This document shows positions 44,237-57,660 of a stretch of 64,000 nucleotides of DNA, in pieces; the first letter of the stretch is position 1; every line of letters starts with the position of its first letter. The notes under the pieces are model-generated. The model was not told the DNA's origin and did no database searches. It was given only the letters and a program-made list of their open reading frames with translations. The stretch spans positions 485,995,594 to 486,059,593 of the forward strand of contig CM041777.1 of assembly GCA_023374045.1 (NCBI GenBank), in the 5' to 3' direction. The translations under genes were made by a program, and so were the position numbers. The DNA is from Limonium bicolor (Eukaryota > Streptophyta > Magnoliopsida > Caryophyllales > Plumbaginaceae).

Positions 44237-47048
44237 GCTCAGAAGAGCTTGTGATTAAACGGATGACCTCTTCAGTAACCGGTTAAATTACATGATAAAT
44301 AACATCATAAAGGATGAAAGAATGTGAGAAAAATTTGCCTACTTATGAACCTGAGATTGAAGCAGAACACCTTCGTATTAAGAGATAACCATTTTACAGC
44401 ACAGTATGACAACCGCCAAACACCGAAATTAGAGAACTCCTAGTGTGTTTACACCAAGAAGGGATTGAATATAAGATAAGATGTTAGAGTAAATGAGTAA
44501 GTAGTTGCGCCATCAATGGGAAACATGGTAAAGGCAAACTACCACGGTAGTAGTGGTCGTGAGTACAATATTTATATAAGGGGATTAAGTCATGGTGCGC
44601 GGTAAAGCGACCGTTATGTATGAGCCGTCAAATATTGACACTGAGGCAATTAGATTTATGAGTAAGACCAATATAAGTAAGGAAATAAGATGGTAGACGA
44701 ACTGTGCATTGATGCCAGTAGTCTGGACCTGGTTAGGTAAGATTTCACAAGAAGCACACTACTCATTCCTTAAGGAACTGGAAGTGCATTCCTAGTAGAA
44801 CAAATATGAGAAAGAAGATAAGAGGCTCTGTGGAAAGAGACCTCAGTCACTAAGAGACCGAATCAGTACGGGATACAGAAAGAACTAGAGCATACAATAC
44901 CCAAGAATATAATAAATGGATTTTCCTTGATTAAGTTCAAAAAGAACAATAAGTGTTATTATGGAACAATGAAAGAGGAGATCGACAACAGAAAACTTAA
45001 TAGTTAGCAATGGTTAAACGTGTGACGGACACTACAAGTTTACTAAAACGAGATGTGGGACGACTGCACCCCACAGGGGCTGTCAGGCTCTTGTATGAGT
45101 TAGTCGGGTAAGTAGTAATGTACCAGCAAGGTACCCCATGCATGTAAACAAGTGGTGTAAGGAACACGGGAAGTAGTCAACTCCGTACCACGGACAACGA
45201 CACAAGATCAGACAAGAGCAGCTACTACCACAAACAGTCGAAGAGAAGAATTCAGTTGAACCAACAACACAAATGAATCAAAGAACAAATAATTAAGGAC
45301 TATGAAGTGCGAAGAGCACGGATTGTTAAGTACAGACATTGGACATGTCTTAAGATGTAAGAGATTAAACTGTAAAGCGCAATAAGCACTAAATAGTAGT
45401 TTCAGATTAAGAATCATCCTCACACCAAAGGTTAGATGGAAAGAACTATTTAGACACTTGAGAAAACACTAAGAATACAAACATTAGATCTCCAGGGAGA
45501 CTGGATAGACGAGCTACAACTCATCAAGGCCGTGTATATTTAAAGATAACACGTGTCCATTGAAAGACCTTTAGTACACAGATATAAGCATGCAGGAGAA
45601 GAATATACAATACTATAAAAGGATACGAAAGGCAAACGGAGCCTAAGATTATCAGAGTCGTGCAGCGGAAGCTGGCAGATCAGTACCTCTGAGGTTAGAT
45701 AAAACTAAGTTAAGAAATGGTATAGGTACCGTAAGAATCCTCGATACAGAGACTAAGCCATTACCATAGTTATGACCCTCTGATCGAATTATAAGTGAGA
45801 TAGATGACATGGAAGCTAGAATGCTTGGTGAGAATTAGACATCTTGAACTTATGTTCAAGGATGATATAATGTTGATCACGTGGGCGTAATCCATTTTAA
45901 GGGGGGTAGAGCAAAAACCGCTTAGCGTATGTTTATGTACTGAGTACATAAACTACGGTGTGCATAGCACAAAAGAATTTGAGAATTTGTTTTACATTAA
46001 CATCTTGAGATAAATTATGGTTATTGCGCATAAAAGATGTGAATACCATACATATTATGTACCTATCTTGTTAACTCCGGTGTGAGTACAAGTAAAGAGA
46101 ATTAAGGAAGAGGATTAAGGAGACTTAGGGAATATATGAGATATGACTCGATATGAAAGTATGTGTGAGACAAGAATAAGATAACACTGTGAGATATTAG
46201 CTGATATGAGTATGAGATAGGAAATAGTAATGCTATGAAGTATAAGATGATGAGAATTGGTATGGAACTGATATAGAACTTAGAGGGAATTTAACTCTTG
46301 AGGTAATTACTAAGATATGAACTGGGAATGATGATGGACTAAGTCCACACCTGGAGGTATTGATTATGATTAGAAGAACTAAAGATAGAAAATTGGAAAT
46401 GAGTGAATTATTTGATGTTTGAAAATGACGTGGGAGGTGGAACTTGATTTTCTAGGGATCTAGGGAAACTGAACACAAATTGGGGTGGAAGGATAGTTCA
46501 ACACTGATGCTGATCACATCAGGGTTGGATCATTCCTGAAACTCCCTACCAGTGGTCACAATTAAATCACACTGGATAGAGGCTTTAGGATAAACGATAT
46601 TGGAGTTGATTGTATTTTCAAATAGAGGGAATTATTCCTCACTTGACCTCGTAAAAAGGATTTCCTTTTTACTAAGTCTCGCCCATGAAGTCGAGGACGC
46701 ATGAGCCTTTGTCTTTGGACCGGTGACATGGGGAGAATAGAGTTGTTTTGTATTCTGGCCCATGGTGGCATGGACGAATGTGCCTTTTTCTACGGACCGG
46801 TGTGACATGGGAGAATACGATGAAAATTATGTGATTGTTTTAATCATCAAAAAGGACAAAGGGAATTGAGTGTTATACATGCTTAAGCATGGTGTGATAT
46901 ATGAGTATAAGCGTATGATGAATCTAATGATTCAATAAGATTAAGTCAAATAAGTGTGATCTATATGATCTATGGAATGAGGTAAGATGTATTCTAAAAG
47001 ATAAGATGCATGGGAACTTTAGGGACAAAGTTTTGTAGGGGGGTAGAT
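44237..47048 (+). pseudogene. Element B interior, right part: RNase H and integrase remnants, PPT
   Basis: Scraps of pol on the + strand remain. CIDASS near 44706-44723 recalls the RNase H YCDAS motif. The integrase block YHG followed by degenerate residues lies near 45187, and QGDWIDELQLIK lies near 45496-45531, matching the integrase block QGAWIDHLHLIE of element C. Stops and indels occur every few codons. A direct repeat containing GGACCGGTG and ACATGGG occurs at about 46716-46735 and 46794-46812. At the end are an inverted repeat AACTTT (47015-47020) / AAAGTT (47027-47032) and a polypurine tract GTAGGGGGGTAGA (about 47035-47047) before the 3' LTR. Confidence 0.65.
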
Positions 47049-50000
47049 TGAAATACCCAAACCTAAGTTGCTAATTAAACATCAAGTTATGATTTAATAA
47101 GGAAAACATGCCTAGAAGATGGTAGACATTTTAAACCAAGGAAACATAAGAAAAACGCCTTAAGGGCAATTTAGGGAAAATGTGCTCTAAGCTTGGAGTG
47201 ACTTTCATTAGCACCCAAATATCATTATAAGACCTTATTAACATGATAATGGACATGTTAAATCAATTAGAAAAGAAAACCAAGCTCAAAACCAAGCTTA
47301 AACACAAAATGTGCTTTAAGACTCCTTAAAGCACCTTTTTGAGAAATTGTCTTAGAAATGGTTTTGAGTGGCTAAATGCCCATGATTACACCTTAGACAA
47401 CATGTGTACTAACTAGTATCACATTAGGAAGTCTAAATCAATGGGAAACCAAAAATTTCACAAATTTGTGCACTAATTTGTGAATTGTGCTCAAATAGTG
47501 CTACTTTTGACTTAAGTCAACTTTAATTAGCTAAATGGCCAAACAAGGCCTTATGTATGTTAAATACTAAGGGGGGACGGTTTTAAGGGGATGAGTCACC
47601 ATAGGCTTCATCCAATAAGAAAAGAAGAATAAATAAAGTGAAAAAGAACTACTTGCTTTTTAGTTAAATATCTTACCTTTACCTCTCTCTCTCTCTTCTC
47701 TTCTTCATTTCTCCTCTTCCCCACCGGTTTTCCTTCATTTTCTCTGCTCCAAAACCGTGAGAGCTTCATCCATGGCGCCTCCATGTTCAATTACTCACCA
47801 AACACTCATTTTAGCTCCAATCAAAAAGTGAGCATAGATTATTCTTAGTTGGAGCAAGACCTACCTTTCTCTCTTTTCAAATCCTTCAAAGCTCAAGTTT
47901 GGTGCCGTGAGAAAACTCCATTGACGGAGGAAAATCAAGTTTGAAGAGCCCATTTGGTTCTCCATTCATTCAAGGTAAGAAAAATGTAAGAAAAATCATT
48001 TTTCCACCACTTTCTTACATGGCCAAAAATTACCACTCATTGAGCCTTGTTTTTATGACTTGTTCTAGCTTGTTTTAATCACCAAGGACTAGTGGAGGTC
48101 CTCTTTCATTCATTGCCCAAGTCTACTTTTTGAGACTTCAAAGGTAATTATCCACTTTTATGTCTTAAAACACATTTTTAACCTAGGAATGATTCCTTAA
48201 GGTTGGTGTATTGTTTAGCACTCATGAGAGTCATTGTATATTGATTAGAACATTGGAAAAGGAAATTAAATGTGTGGCTGAGATTCATTCAAGAAAACGG
48301 TCTAAGGAGGACGTTAATATAAGCTTGAGAGAACAAGGTAAATTGCTTACCTAATGGTGGTTTAAGTTTTAAGGGCTGATTTTTAGGTGGGTACTACTGT
48401 AGCTTAAAGCTTACATTATATAATGGGTTATATAACCTAGGAAAAAGAATTTAAACAAGCTTATGAACTTGTGACTAAGGAGCCAATGGGAATGAGTTAG
48501 TAATATAAGTTCAAGATGGATTTTAAGAGCATTATAACTAATATGAGATTGATGGGTGTATTTGCAGGTTGAAAGCTTTTATATGTGGGAAATTCAGTGT
48601 TTAAATTCATGTCATTTAAGTGCCTAAGAGCCATGTTATTTAAGAGCCTTAGTGTTATGCAATTTAATTATTGCATTATATTGAGTTTGTTATGAATGAG
48701 TTGATTTGGGTAAGAAAATATGATGAGAAAGAACTTGATGTGTGTGAGATGGTTACATGAGGAAAATAATGCTCATGAGCATGATAATATACTAGAGGAG
48801 CTATGGCGAAATTTGAGTAGAAAACGAAGGGTTTAAGTGATGGTTATGATTTAATATGACCTAGGGTTTACTTGGGATCATTAAAAGGAATTTGAGTGGA
48901 AATGAGCTAACTAAGGAGTTCTTGAGTACTAGGAAAACATAGGGATGTCTAAGAGGGACTAGGGGTTACAATGGTGAAATTAACCAAAACCACGGTTAAG
49001 GAAACTAGGAAACTTGTACAAAGTTTGAAGGAAAAATAAGGTATATGACTTGTAAGGATGTAAGCATGTGCTAGATTAAATGTAGCTTGGAGAAGTTTCA
49101 GTAAAGCAAATGGTGTGCATAATGATGCTTGAATAGTAGTTAAGATGGTTGTGAAGAAACATAATGATTAGTTGAGGTCTTAGGCAAAATCACAAGTGGG
49201 AAGTGTAGGAATCAAGTGTTAAGTCTAAGAATTTTGTAAGAAATTGAGTGACAAGTTTGATGATGATTGAGGAAGGTCTAATGCATGTTTTAAGGTGTTT
49301 AAACATGTAGGAAACATGTGGAAAGATTGTGGAATGAGTGGGAAAAGATTAAGGTGAATTTGGAGTTCAAAATGAGGAAAAATGCTTTGGAAAATAGGTT
49401 CTGTTGTGGAGCGCCCCTAGGGACCGCCCCTGTGGGTAGGTCTAGGCGAATTCTGCAGGAAAATAGCTTCTGGTTGGGACCACCCCAGAGGCGGTCCAGT
49501 CCAGTGCTTAGAAAAAGAAAAAAATTGTTTTTGGCTTCTAATGATGGGGGATTGAATGGTAATGGTTTTAGATGATGTTTAGGCCTTGTTTGGTGACATG
49601 TAAAGGCCTTAAGAGGTGTAAACAAGTGTTACGAATTCCTTGTAAAAATTGAGAAAGTAGTTAAGGAGGTTTTACTGGATGTTTTAAGGTGAGTTTAAGT
49701 GCCTAAATGGTATTAGGACATATGGGGGAACTTGTGGCGAAGTTTGGGCTGAAAAACAAAGGGCAAAATGTTTTTTGAATGGACCGACCTTGTGGACCGA
49801 ACTTGCAAGGTCGGTCGAGGTAGAATTTTCTGACGGTAATGTGTTCTGGACTGGACCGACCTTGGGACCGGGCTTAGCAAGGTCGGTCGTAGTGTAAATT
49901 TTCAAACCCGAATGTCACTGGAATAGACCGACCTTGGGTAAGGTCGGTCGGTAGGGTCGGTCGACCCTTAAGATAAAAGAAAAAAAAAGAAACTCTAAGA

Positions 50001-51544
50001 GTGTTAAGTGGTATTGATGGTACCCCATTAAGAGGGCAATGATGATTAGGAACATAAAGACCTAAGGAATTAAGTTAAGTATAAACTTAAACGTTTAAGG
50101 TTAAGTTATAAGAACTTAAGTGGTATTAGATGGGGAACATTAATGGCTAAGTAAGCTAAGTAAGTTGGGTTAAGATTAAGTAGTTAATAACCTAAAACTG
50201 CATGAATGTTTTAGGACTTGAGAGTTTGGACTCCGGAGGACAGTAAGCAACCGAACGATCAACGGTGAACGGTACAGTCTTCTTGTGACCTGCTTGCTAA
50301 CGAGGTGTCCCTCGGCTTGTGTGCTCACTAAACAAGATAAAGCATGCAACCGGAACATTATGTTTATTGTATTGTTTGTGTGTTATGTTTAGTAAGGAAT
50401 CGTGTGAGACTAAGGAACACTCCCCAATATTAGTTTGCTAAAAACCGAAAGAGGTTTAGCCAACAAACATTGTCTTGAGACTTCTACTAACTGGTACTTG
50501 GGGGGAGTGAGGAACCCGGGACTGACTCCGGTCATGCATGCTAAGGAAAAGGGGGTCGGTATCTAAAGCAGATCAGACTTCCGCTTAAGGACTTGTCTTC
50601 GGACTTGTTTCCTAGGGTCGGTTGCCGGCTCAGCTACATTGGATATCCAGTCCAAGGTAGGAGGCATTAAGATGGTGCGGTAGGATCACCTAAATACTAA
50701 ATTATAAGATAAATTGTTTATTCAACCAACGGATTTAATAGCTCATTGGCTAGGGTTGCTTTTGACCCGACAAAATATACATTGAGATAAGATACAATCA
50801 TTTCTATTTAAAGAGTGGTTTGTATTCTAAGATTAAGATAAGGTTTGAGATAATGTGCAACCATTTCTATTAAAGGATGGTTTGTATTCTAAGACTGAGA
50901 TAAGCTACATCCATTTCTATTTAAAGAATGGTTTGTTTTCTAAGGCTAATAAGGACTAAGATTAAGGTAAGATGAGGTTGGACTGAAGTTAAGAGGAAAC
51001 ATAACTTGAAGAGTTAAATAATTGACTCACTAATTAAGGGAACGCATTTAAGTCGTTCATTGTGTTTTGCACTTTAATTGTTCATATTTGGCTTGTTGTT
51101 TATTGCAATTTCTTTTATATTGTGCATCTAATCAACCTCCATGCTATCGACAATTAGTCGTCGTAGCCACGTTAGCTTGGGGCCATGAGAGGATCATACC
51201 AGCATTTTTGCTGACCCCCCTTTTGGGGCTGCTTTTACTACACAGGCGAACATCAGGAGGCGGCCGTCACGAGAGTAATATGGGGTAGACGTGTTACGGG
51301 CTAAGTGTGGCCTACGGGTTGTGCATGTACAATCGTATGGCATTTTGAGTTAGTAAGATGTATAGGATGTGAGGGGATTGTAAGAAGGATATGTACTTGG
51401 TTAAGACTTGTAGTACTAATGTTCAGTATATTCTGTTAGTCAGACCGTGGCAAGGTCCTGGTATGTATTTGAATCAGCTACAGTATTAGTATATATGGTG
51501 ATAAGTTTGTGGTAACCACGATTGGATCGAGACGGGGGGTTACA
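47049..51544 (+). mobile_element. Element B 3' LTR, full length
   Basis: It starts TGAAATACCC after the polypurine tract and ends GGGGGGTTACA at 51544, 4,496 bp. The U3 hairpin is at 47311-47334 (GTGCTTTAAG / CTTAAAGCAC, loop ACTC), with a doubled GGGCCTAAG-like motif near 48615-48665, word array at 49782-49967 and minisatellite at about 50790-50945. The rightmost 2.1 kb match the truncated 5' LTR. Confidence 0.92.
49782..49967 (+). repeat. Palindromic word array, three units (B 3' LTR)
   Basis: Units at 49782, 49854 and 49926, exactly 72 bp apart, with the word GACCTT/AAGGTCGGTC. Compared with the 5' LTR, the first two units are missing. The gap of about 134 bp has the 5-base direct repeat CTGAA at its ends (24428-24432 and 24562-24566 in the 5' LTR). 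Confidence 0.88.
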
Positions 51545-54500
51545 GTTCCATTGTTGGAACTTAACACATTAATTCACACCATAAGTGTTTAAGCCCAGTT
51601 AGGCATACAAGGGAGATGAGATACATGTTAACAACACTATCCACAACTAACACCCGAATAGCCGTAGTTAGAACGTTCCGTAAGTTGAAACGTTAATAAC
51701 CGAATACTACTCTCTTACGTAATCCTAACTTGGTTAACTAACTAGTTAGCACGTATTCAAGGTTAACGGCATCGGAAAGCACACACGCCCCAACAATAAC
51801 CATGAATGTAAACTCATTTCATGAATTAAGTCTTACAAAGTCATAAACATCCAGAAAAAAACAACACACAAGCCGGTGTTAACCGGTAGCAAACAGACTG
51901 TAAGAAACCATACCTTGGTCCCTGCTGTGTTCAAGTTCCATCGAATGCAGCTCCTATGCATAATTAATAATGTTGGTTAATTACCTTATTTAACTTCCGA
52001 TTAGCTAAGTGTTTTACATGATTACATGACATGTTTCACACTTAAACTTACACTTGATTACCCTCATTATACCCACTAGGGTTTACTACTCAAGCTACAT
52101 TGTCTTTTTTGTGTTTTTATGATAAGGGTCAACTGACCCACCGACCGATCAGACCCATGGGTCGGTCAGATGCAGAAACATCTGGGCTTGTCAACTTTTA
52201 CTCGACCGACCAAGACCCTCTAAGTCGGTCCATTCCAGAAATATTCTGGTCACTGAATTTTGCCCGACCGACCCAAACCCTCTGGGTCGGTCCATTCTAG
52301 AAACTTTTTGGCTAGCTATTTACAGTGCGACCGACCCAGCCAGGGTCGGTCCCCTGGGTCGGTCGACTGTAGAATCTTCCCAAAAATTGTCTATCTTGCT
52401 CCAAACTTCTCCACAAGCATCCTAATAGGTTCTAACATCATTAGGCACTCTAACAACTTCATAAATCATCCACCAAACGCATTTTCTAGCTCACTTCTAA
52501 ATTCCTTAAACACTTACCCAAATTCTTACAAAATTCTTAAAACTTGTAATATTTTTCCTTAGGTTTCTAAGTGGTAGTTTATGCCTACAACATTAAATAA
52601 CCAAAGTGTTCTTCACAATCATTTTAATCACTCTCAAGCATCATTTGCATTATCACCATCCCTAGTTCGTTCCTTGGTCTTTCCAAGACATAACACCTCA
52701 TTTACTATCAACCTTTGCACAAGTCTTAACAACACTCATACCATGACTTTGGTGTGCCTAAAACATCCATTTGATCTATAAACTCCAAGACAATTCCTAA
52801 GTCATCCTAGTACTCAAGAACACCTTGATTTCTTTCCTTTCACCAAGTTAACCCCTAACAATTCCTAGTACAACCTAGGTTATAAAATCACCTTAAAATA
52901 CTTAAAAGTCTTGGTTTCTCCACTAAATTTTGACATGGCTTCACTAGCACATCCTTACACCCAAAACACATGGTTTTTAACCTTTAAACAATCAAAGACA
53001 TTCATCTTCACAAGGAATGTTCTTTACACACAACTACACCTAAACTACACTACATCACAATATAGCCCATACACATAAATTGCTTGGCACTTAGGCCCTT
53101 AAATTGCAATAACCTTAACACTGAATTTCCACATATAAATGCCTTCAACCTGCAAATACACTCAACAATGCTCCCATGTCCTTATAGTACACCTTGTATA
53201 TTTACTAACTCATTTCCCATTGGCTCTTTATGTTATTTATTAAGCAATTAAAGCTCAACTTCCTAAGGCAAAACACTACATTAGGATAGGTCATTTACCT
53301 CTTCCTCCTCAAGATTTCTTTCTTGTTATCTTTTGATTGAAAATCGGCAAGGACTTGTTCACTTGTCAACCTTCTAACCAATACACAATCAGGGTAATGA
53401 GCATTAAGCCTTACACTTGAACTCATGAACAAACCCTAGACTACAATAAGTGTTTTAAACACTAGAATTGATATTTACCTTGGAATTGAAAGAGAGCTTG
53501 ATTAAGAAGAAAGATAGGACTCCTCCTAGTCCCTTGAAGATTGAATCAAGCTACTAAAAGAGCAAGATAAGGCACCATCAAAAGATGATTTTCAGCCATA
53601 TAAAAAAATGAGAGGAAAGTGAATTTTCTTTGGTTTTTCTTACATTGAAGCAAAGAAGAACAACAAGGTGTAAAAAGATGAGTTTTTCCTCCTTCAATGG
53701 AGATTCTCCATGGCATGAAACTTGATATTTTGGAGATTTGAAAAGATAGAATTGAAGAGCTTGCTCTAACTAGAACAAAGGTAGTCTTGGAATTGAATTT
53801 AGAGCATGGAGTTGCAAATGACAAGGGAATGAAGTTGGAGATGGTAGAGGTGCGGTAGAAAAACTGGTTGGAGATGGAGAATGAAGGAAAGAGACGGTGG
53901 GGAATGGAGGGAATGAAGAGAATGAGGTGAGAGGGTAAGTTTTGAAGATATTTTAACTTAATAAAGCAAATAGTCTTTTTAATTATTTCCTTCTTCCTTC
54001 CTTAATTAACTTGCCAAGTGTGATGAATCACACCTTAAAAACCGGCCCCCTTATTACCCTTAGGATATTTATGGTCTTTGTTGACCATTTAATTAAGATA
54101 AGTGGACTTAAGTCTAAACTAGGTACTATTTGAGCACTATTCACAAATTAGTGCACATACTTGTGAAATTTTTGATTTCTCATTGATTTAGACTTCCTAA
54201 TGTGATACTAAGTAGTAAAAATACTGATTAAGGTGTAATTATGGGCATTTAGCCACTCAAAACCCATTTCTAAGACAATTTTGCAAAAACGTGTTTTAAG
54301 AGTCCTTAAAGCACAATTTGTGTTTTAACTTGTTTTTTGAGCTTGGTTTTCTTTAGTAATTGGTTTAACATGTCCATTAGCATGTTAATTAAGTCTTGGT
54401 AGGCTCTTTGAGTCTTAACCAAGGTTATCCCAAGCTTAGAGCATGTTTTTGCTCATTACTTTAATGGTACTTTATTGTGTTTACCATGGTTTAATTGCTT

Positions 54501-54581
54501 ACTAACATTTCTAAGGCACTTATTGGCCTTACAATACCGTATTTTACCATTTAATGGCATACTTAGATTTGGGATACTTCA
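51545..54581 (-). mobile_element. LTR fragment A', family A-like, reverse orientation
   Basis: On the - strand it starts TGAAGTATCCCAAAT at 54581 and runs left, collinear with A1/A2, to 51545 where element B interrupts it. About 0.9 kb of its 3' end is missing. It contains the U3 hairpin (54291-54314, 267 bp from the start, one wobble pair), the TTAAGGGCCTAAG motif (near 53090), the word array (about 52125-52370) and a box with GGACCAAGGTATGG (about 51912-51925). No polypurine tract precedes it. Confidence 0.8.
52125..52370 (-). repeat. Palindromic word array, four units (A')
   Basis: The word is GACCCA/TGGGTCGGTC. Unit starts on the - strand are near 52364, 52292, 52230 and 52167 (spacing 72, 62, 63 bp). 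The flanking CTGGAAT or CTAGAAT is retained. Confidence 0.85.
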
Positions 54582-55142
54582 ATTCAAATATAGGAATATA
54601 ATCACAAAACTAACACATTAAGTTAGTTAGTTTACATTTCGTACTCTTTAGGCTGTGAGGGTTTCTACCTCAACAAAGCCTCATTCTCATTGTTCAATAT
54701 CTGATCCATTCTCTTCAGATACCTTTATTGTTCTCTTATTTCTTTAGACATACATTCCTCAATCTTACTTTCTCAATTATTCCTCTCTCGAATAATTCTT
54801 AAGTCAATAAACATGACCTCCGGGCAGAGACATTCACAAGACTCACCACTGGGCTCTAGCGTTACTAGTCTTACTTCCCCGGTTTCGTCCCACTACCGGG
54901 TCTAGCATGGTGGGAAGGCTCAACTAGTAACCGGAACTACTCTCTTAGTTCCTTATTCTCACAAACATCCGTATCTCTACCGGACTTCTCATATTTCCAA
55001 ATACTTCTCTCTCGAAGTCATAACATATTTATGTATATTAGTCTAGAAGCATCACTCTTGATGTCATCTAATGACTTAGGGAATCTTCTCAAGTTCTTGT
55101 ATTTTCAGAATTAAGGGTTGCCCCAACATTTCGAATACTTAT
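54582..55142. other. Unassigned repeat-like stretch between A' and D
   Basis: 560 bp with no ORF of note. On the - strand it has phrases such as GTAGTGGGACGAAACCGGG and TTCCGGTTACTAG that recall the leader or LTR text of the other gypsy elements here, but no collinear match was found by eye. It may be what is left of the element into which A' inserted. Confidence 0.35.
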
Positions 55143-56814
55143 TGTAACACCCCTCTCCATAAACACGTAATAATCTCTCACGTAGCAATAAATAAAACGT
55201 CTTACAGCGGAAGATAAACAACAACATTAATACTCACTCGGTGTCACATGCCATTACTCGCCCATGCGAGTAACAAAGCATAACTATATCCAACAACCAA
55301 AATAAACAAACTGCTAACCGTTGTGATAACGAGATAACTCCTATACATCATACTAAGTCCATAACCCATAAACGTCGACATGTGAGCGTCTACCCAATCC
55401 CGAATATACATAACCGTACCATAATACAATCCACAGTCTATTATTTTATACAAATAAACTCCATGCGAGGTAATTAAAAATAATCCCTAACTACCATGTT
55501 CCTGCACTTCGGCTTCGGCGATAATCAACAACCAGCACAATGGGTGTAGTCTCAATGATAAACGCTGAGTATGTCGGGCCTGGACCCTATTGGTCACTTA
55601 GTCATTTTAACCATCTTATTATTAGATTGGTTTCATGCCTTACCATTTTACAGTTATAATCAATACTGTAATAAACATGCATAAATGCATAACCATCCAT
55701 CCAATTCAAACAATCATTGCATATATAATCATCCATCCAATCCAACATTCATTAAATATCACAAACAACAGTTGTATAATCGAACATATCGAAATAATTG
55801 CAGTATAATGTACAATGTACAATCGTCGTAGCGAACGGTTTCCATATTTAATTTACCTTGGCCTTCAAGGCCCCATCCATCCAAACCATGTTTAATTATT
55901 TATTTACCAGTTGGGCGTCAAGTTAGGACAACCCAATATCCTCACCATGGACAGTAGTCCTCCCGTACACACAAGGTGCTCATTTCGCCAGAGGTCCGGA
56001 GGCCCCTGACTATTCACTTTGCCTCGTAAGGCGGCATATAAAGGCCGTAGCCACCTCACCCACGATCCAAATAGGGCTCGTTGGGTACATACCTAGAGCG
56101 GAACCCGATCGGGTACCCCTCAGTGATCACAAATGCGCAACCTGGTAGTTTGTAAACTACTAGGATTCCTCCCCTCAACTCATACCAACTCTCTCATAAT
56201 GTTTAAGATACTCTTAGTTTTATGGAGAATACAATTTATTAATTAGCTGCCCAATGGGTCTCACGCATACCTAGGAGTAATCTAGGTTATATTCATGTTC
56301 GAGATCCATGGTCTAGAGACTGACAATGTCATGTCTCGTACCTAAGTGTTTTACTTTAGGTTACCATATACTTAGTATTAATACTAAGTGTGAGCCTAGA
56401 TTTTAAACCCTCTCCTATATTGATTAGATTGATTAGGATCTAGTCGGGTTTTAGGTCCACTTATAACCTAAGATTAATAACTATGTCATACAACAATAAT
56501 TATTAAAACCTAAGCTAGCTCACTGGAACCTATTATGAGTCGCCACCTAATTTTAACCTAGATCAAATTAGGAAAGGAGAGTTCGGGTTCGGGGGCTTGA
56601 TATTCGACTTAATTAGGGTTCAATTACTTTCATTACCCCTAGAAGTCGTTTTCCTCTACTTAGGTTAATTGCGGCTTATTACGAGTCGTTTTAACCTAAG
56701 TGCGCGAGCTTCTATTTTTTGTGTTTTTTAGCATTTTTTGACTGAAAATAAAAGTGAAAGTTGAAATTACCTAAACTAGGGTTTCGGAGGCAGAATTAGG
56801 TCAAATTTTGTTTC

Positions 56815-57077
56815 CGTCCGTAGCCACGGACCTAATGTCCGCACCACGGACCCTAGTTAACCTATGTGAAAATAAAAGTCGAATTAAACAGAAAACAAAA
56901 ATTTGAAAAGTCCGGGGCCACGGACAGGATGTCCGTGGGCCCGGACATAGTTTAATAAAACCTATATTTTTTAAAAAATTTTAAAATCCCGCCGCCGTCC
57001 GTGGGTGTCCGTGGCCACAGACAACCTGTCCGTGGTCCCGGACCATAGGTCCGAGATCCCGGACCACCCACGGACGG
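56815..57077 (-). repeat. GTCCGTGG/CCACGGAC word cluster in LTR D
   Basis: Three clusters, at about 56815-56853, 56909-56948 and 56995-57077. Each is built from CCACGGAC and GTCCGTGG arms (for example GTCCGTGG..CCACGGAC pairs). They are GC-rich islands in AT-rich sequence, spaced about 90 bp. Confidence 0.8.
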
Positions 57078-57650
57078 GGGTTTATGGTGGTTCCCGAAGG
57101 TGTTTTCGGCTCAAAATTTATGCTCGTGTAGCCTGAAAGGTATACAATTCATTAGTAATTGAAGATTGCAGTTTGAAGTCGAATTATGTACGAAACTTGA
57201 CGAACAAGTAACAAGGCAGAAACAAAAGTAATTAGCAATACAGAAGGGTAAAAAGGTTAGTTTGAAACCAAAATTTGACAGAGAGTTAATAAGGTCGTGG
57301 AGAGTTAGAAAAGTAGAATTGCAACCTGTTTTACCTTCGAATTCAGGAGGATTCTCACACGTCGGGATTCTTCGGAGGCTCCGATGATGCCGGTTCCGGA
57401 TTGAGTTCGACCCGAGCTTCTGGTTGTTGATTGTTGAAGGTGTTCTTCACGTTTTGGAGGTGGTTTGGTTGATGTTTGATTATTGTTGATGTGTTGGGAG
57501 TTGAAAAAAAATGTGTTGGATGGTGATTGGGGGATTTTTGATGTGATTTTGGTACTTGGATGTGTAAAAACGTGTGAAGAGAATGAGACGGCTGCCTTCT
57601 TTGAGGGTCTAGGGTTCTTGAGGTTCTGATTTGATCATGGGATAAGGTTC

Positions 57651-57660
57651 CTTATATAGG
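57651..57660 (-). promoter_or_regulatory. TATA box of LTR D
   Basis: The - strand reads CCTATATAAGGAA, about 490 bp from the LTR start. The word cluster lies about 570 bp downstream of it, so it would be in the transcribed leader. Confidence 0.55.

Larger units (their letters stand above)
24099..51544 (+). mobile_element. Ty3/gypsy element B (Tekay-like), coding-dead, hosting element C
   Basis: Parts in order: truncated 5' LTR (24099-26404), PBS (26410-26421), interior (26422-28862 and 44237-47048), PPT (about 47034-47048) and full 3' LTR (47049-51544). The two interior pieces were one region of about 5.3 kb before element C inserted (target duplication CCAAC). The LTRs are closely similar to each other, but the interior has only scraps of RNase H and integrase full of stops. 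The element may therefore have moved non-autonomously. The 5' target flank is lost; the 3' flank begins GTTCC inside LTR fragment A'. Confidence 0.85.
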
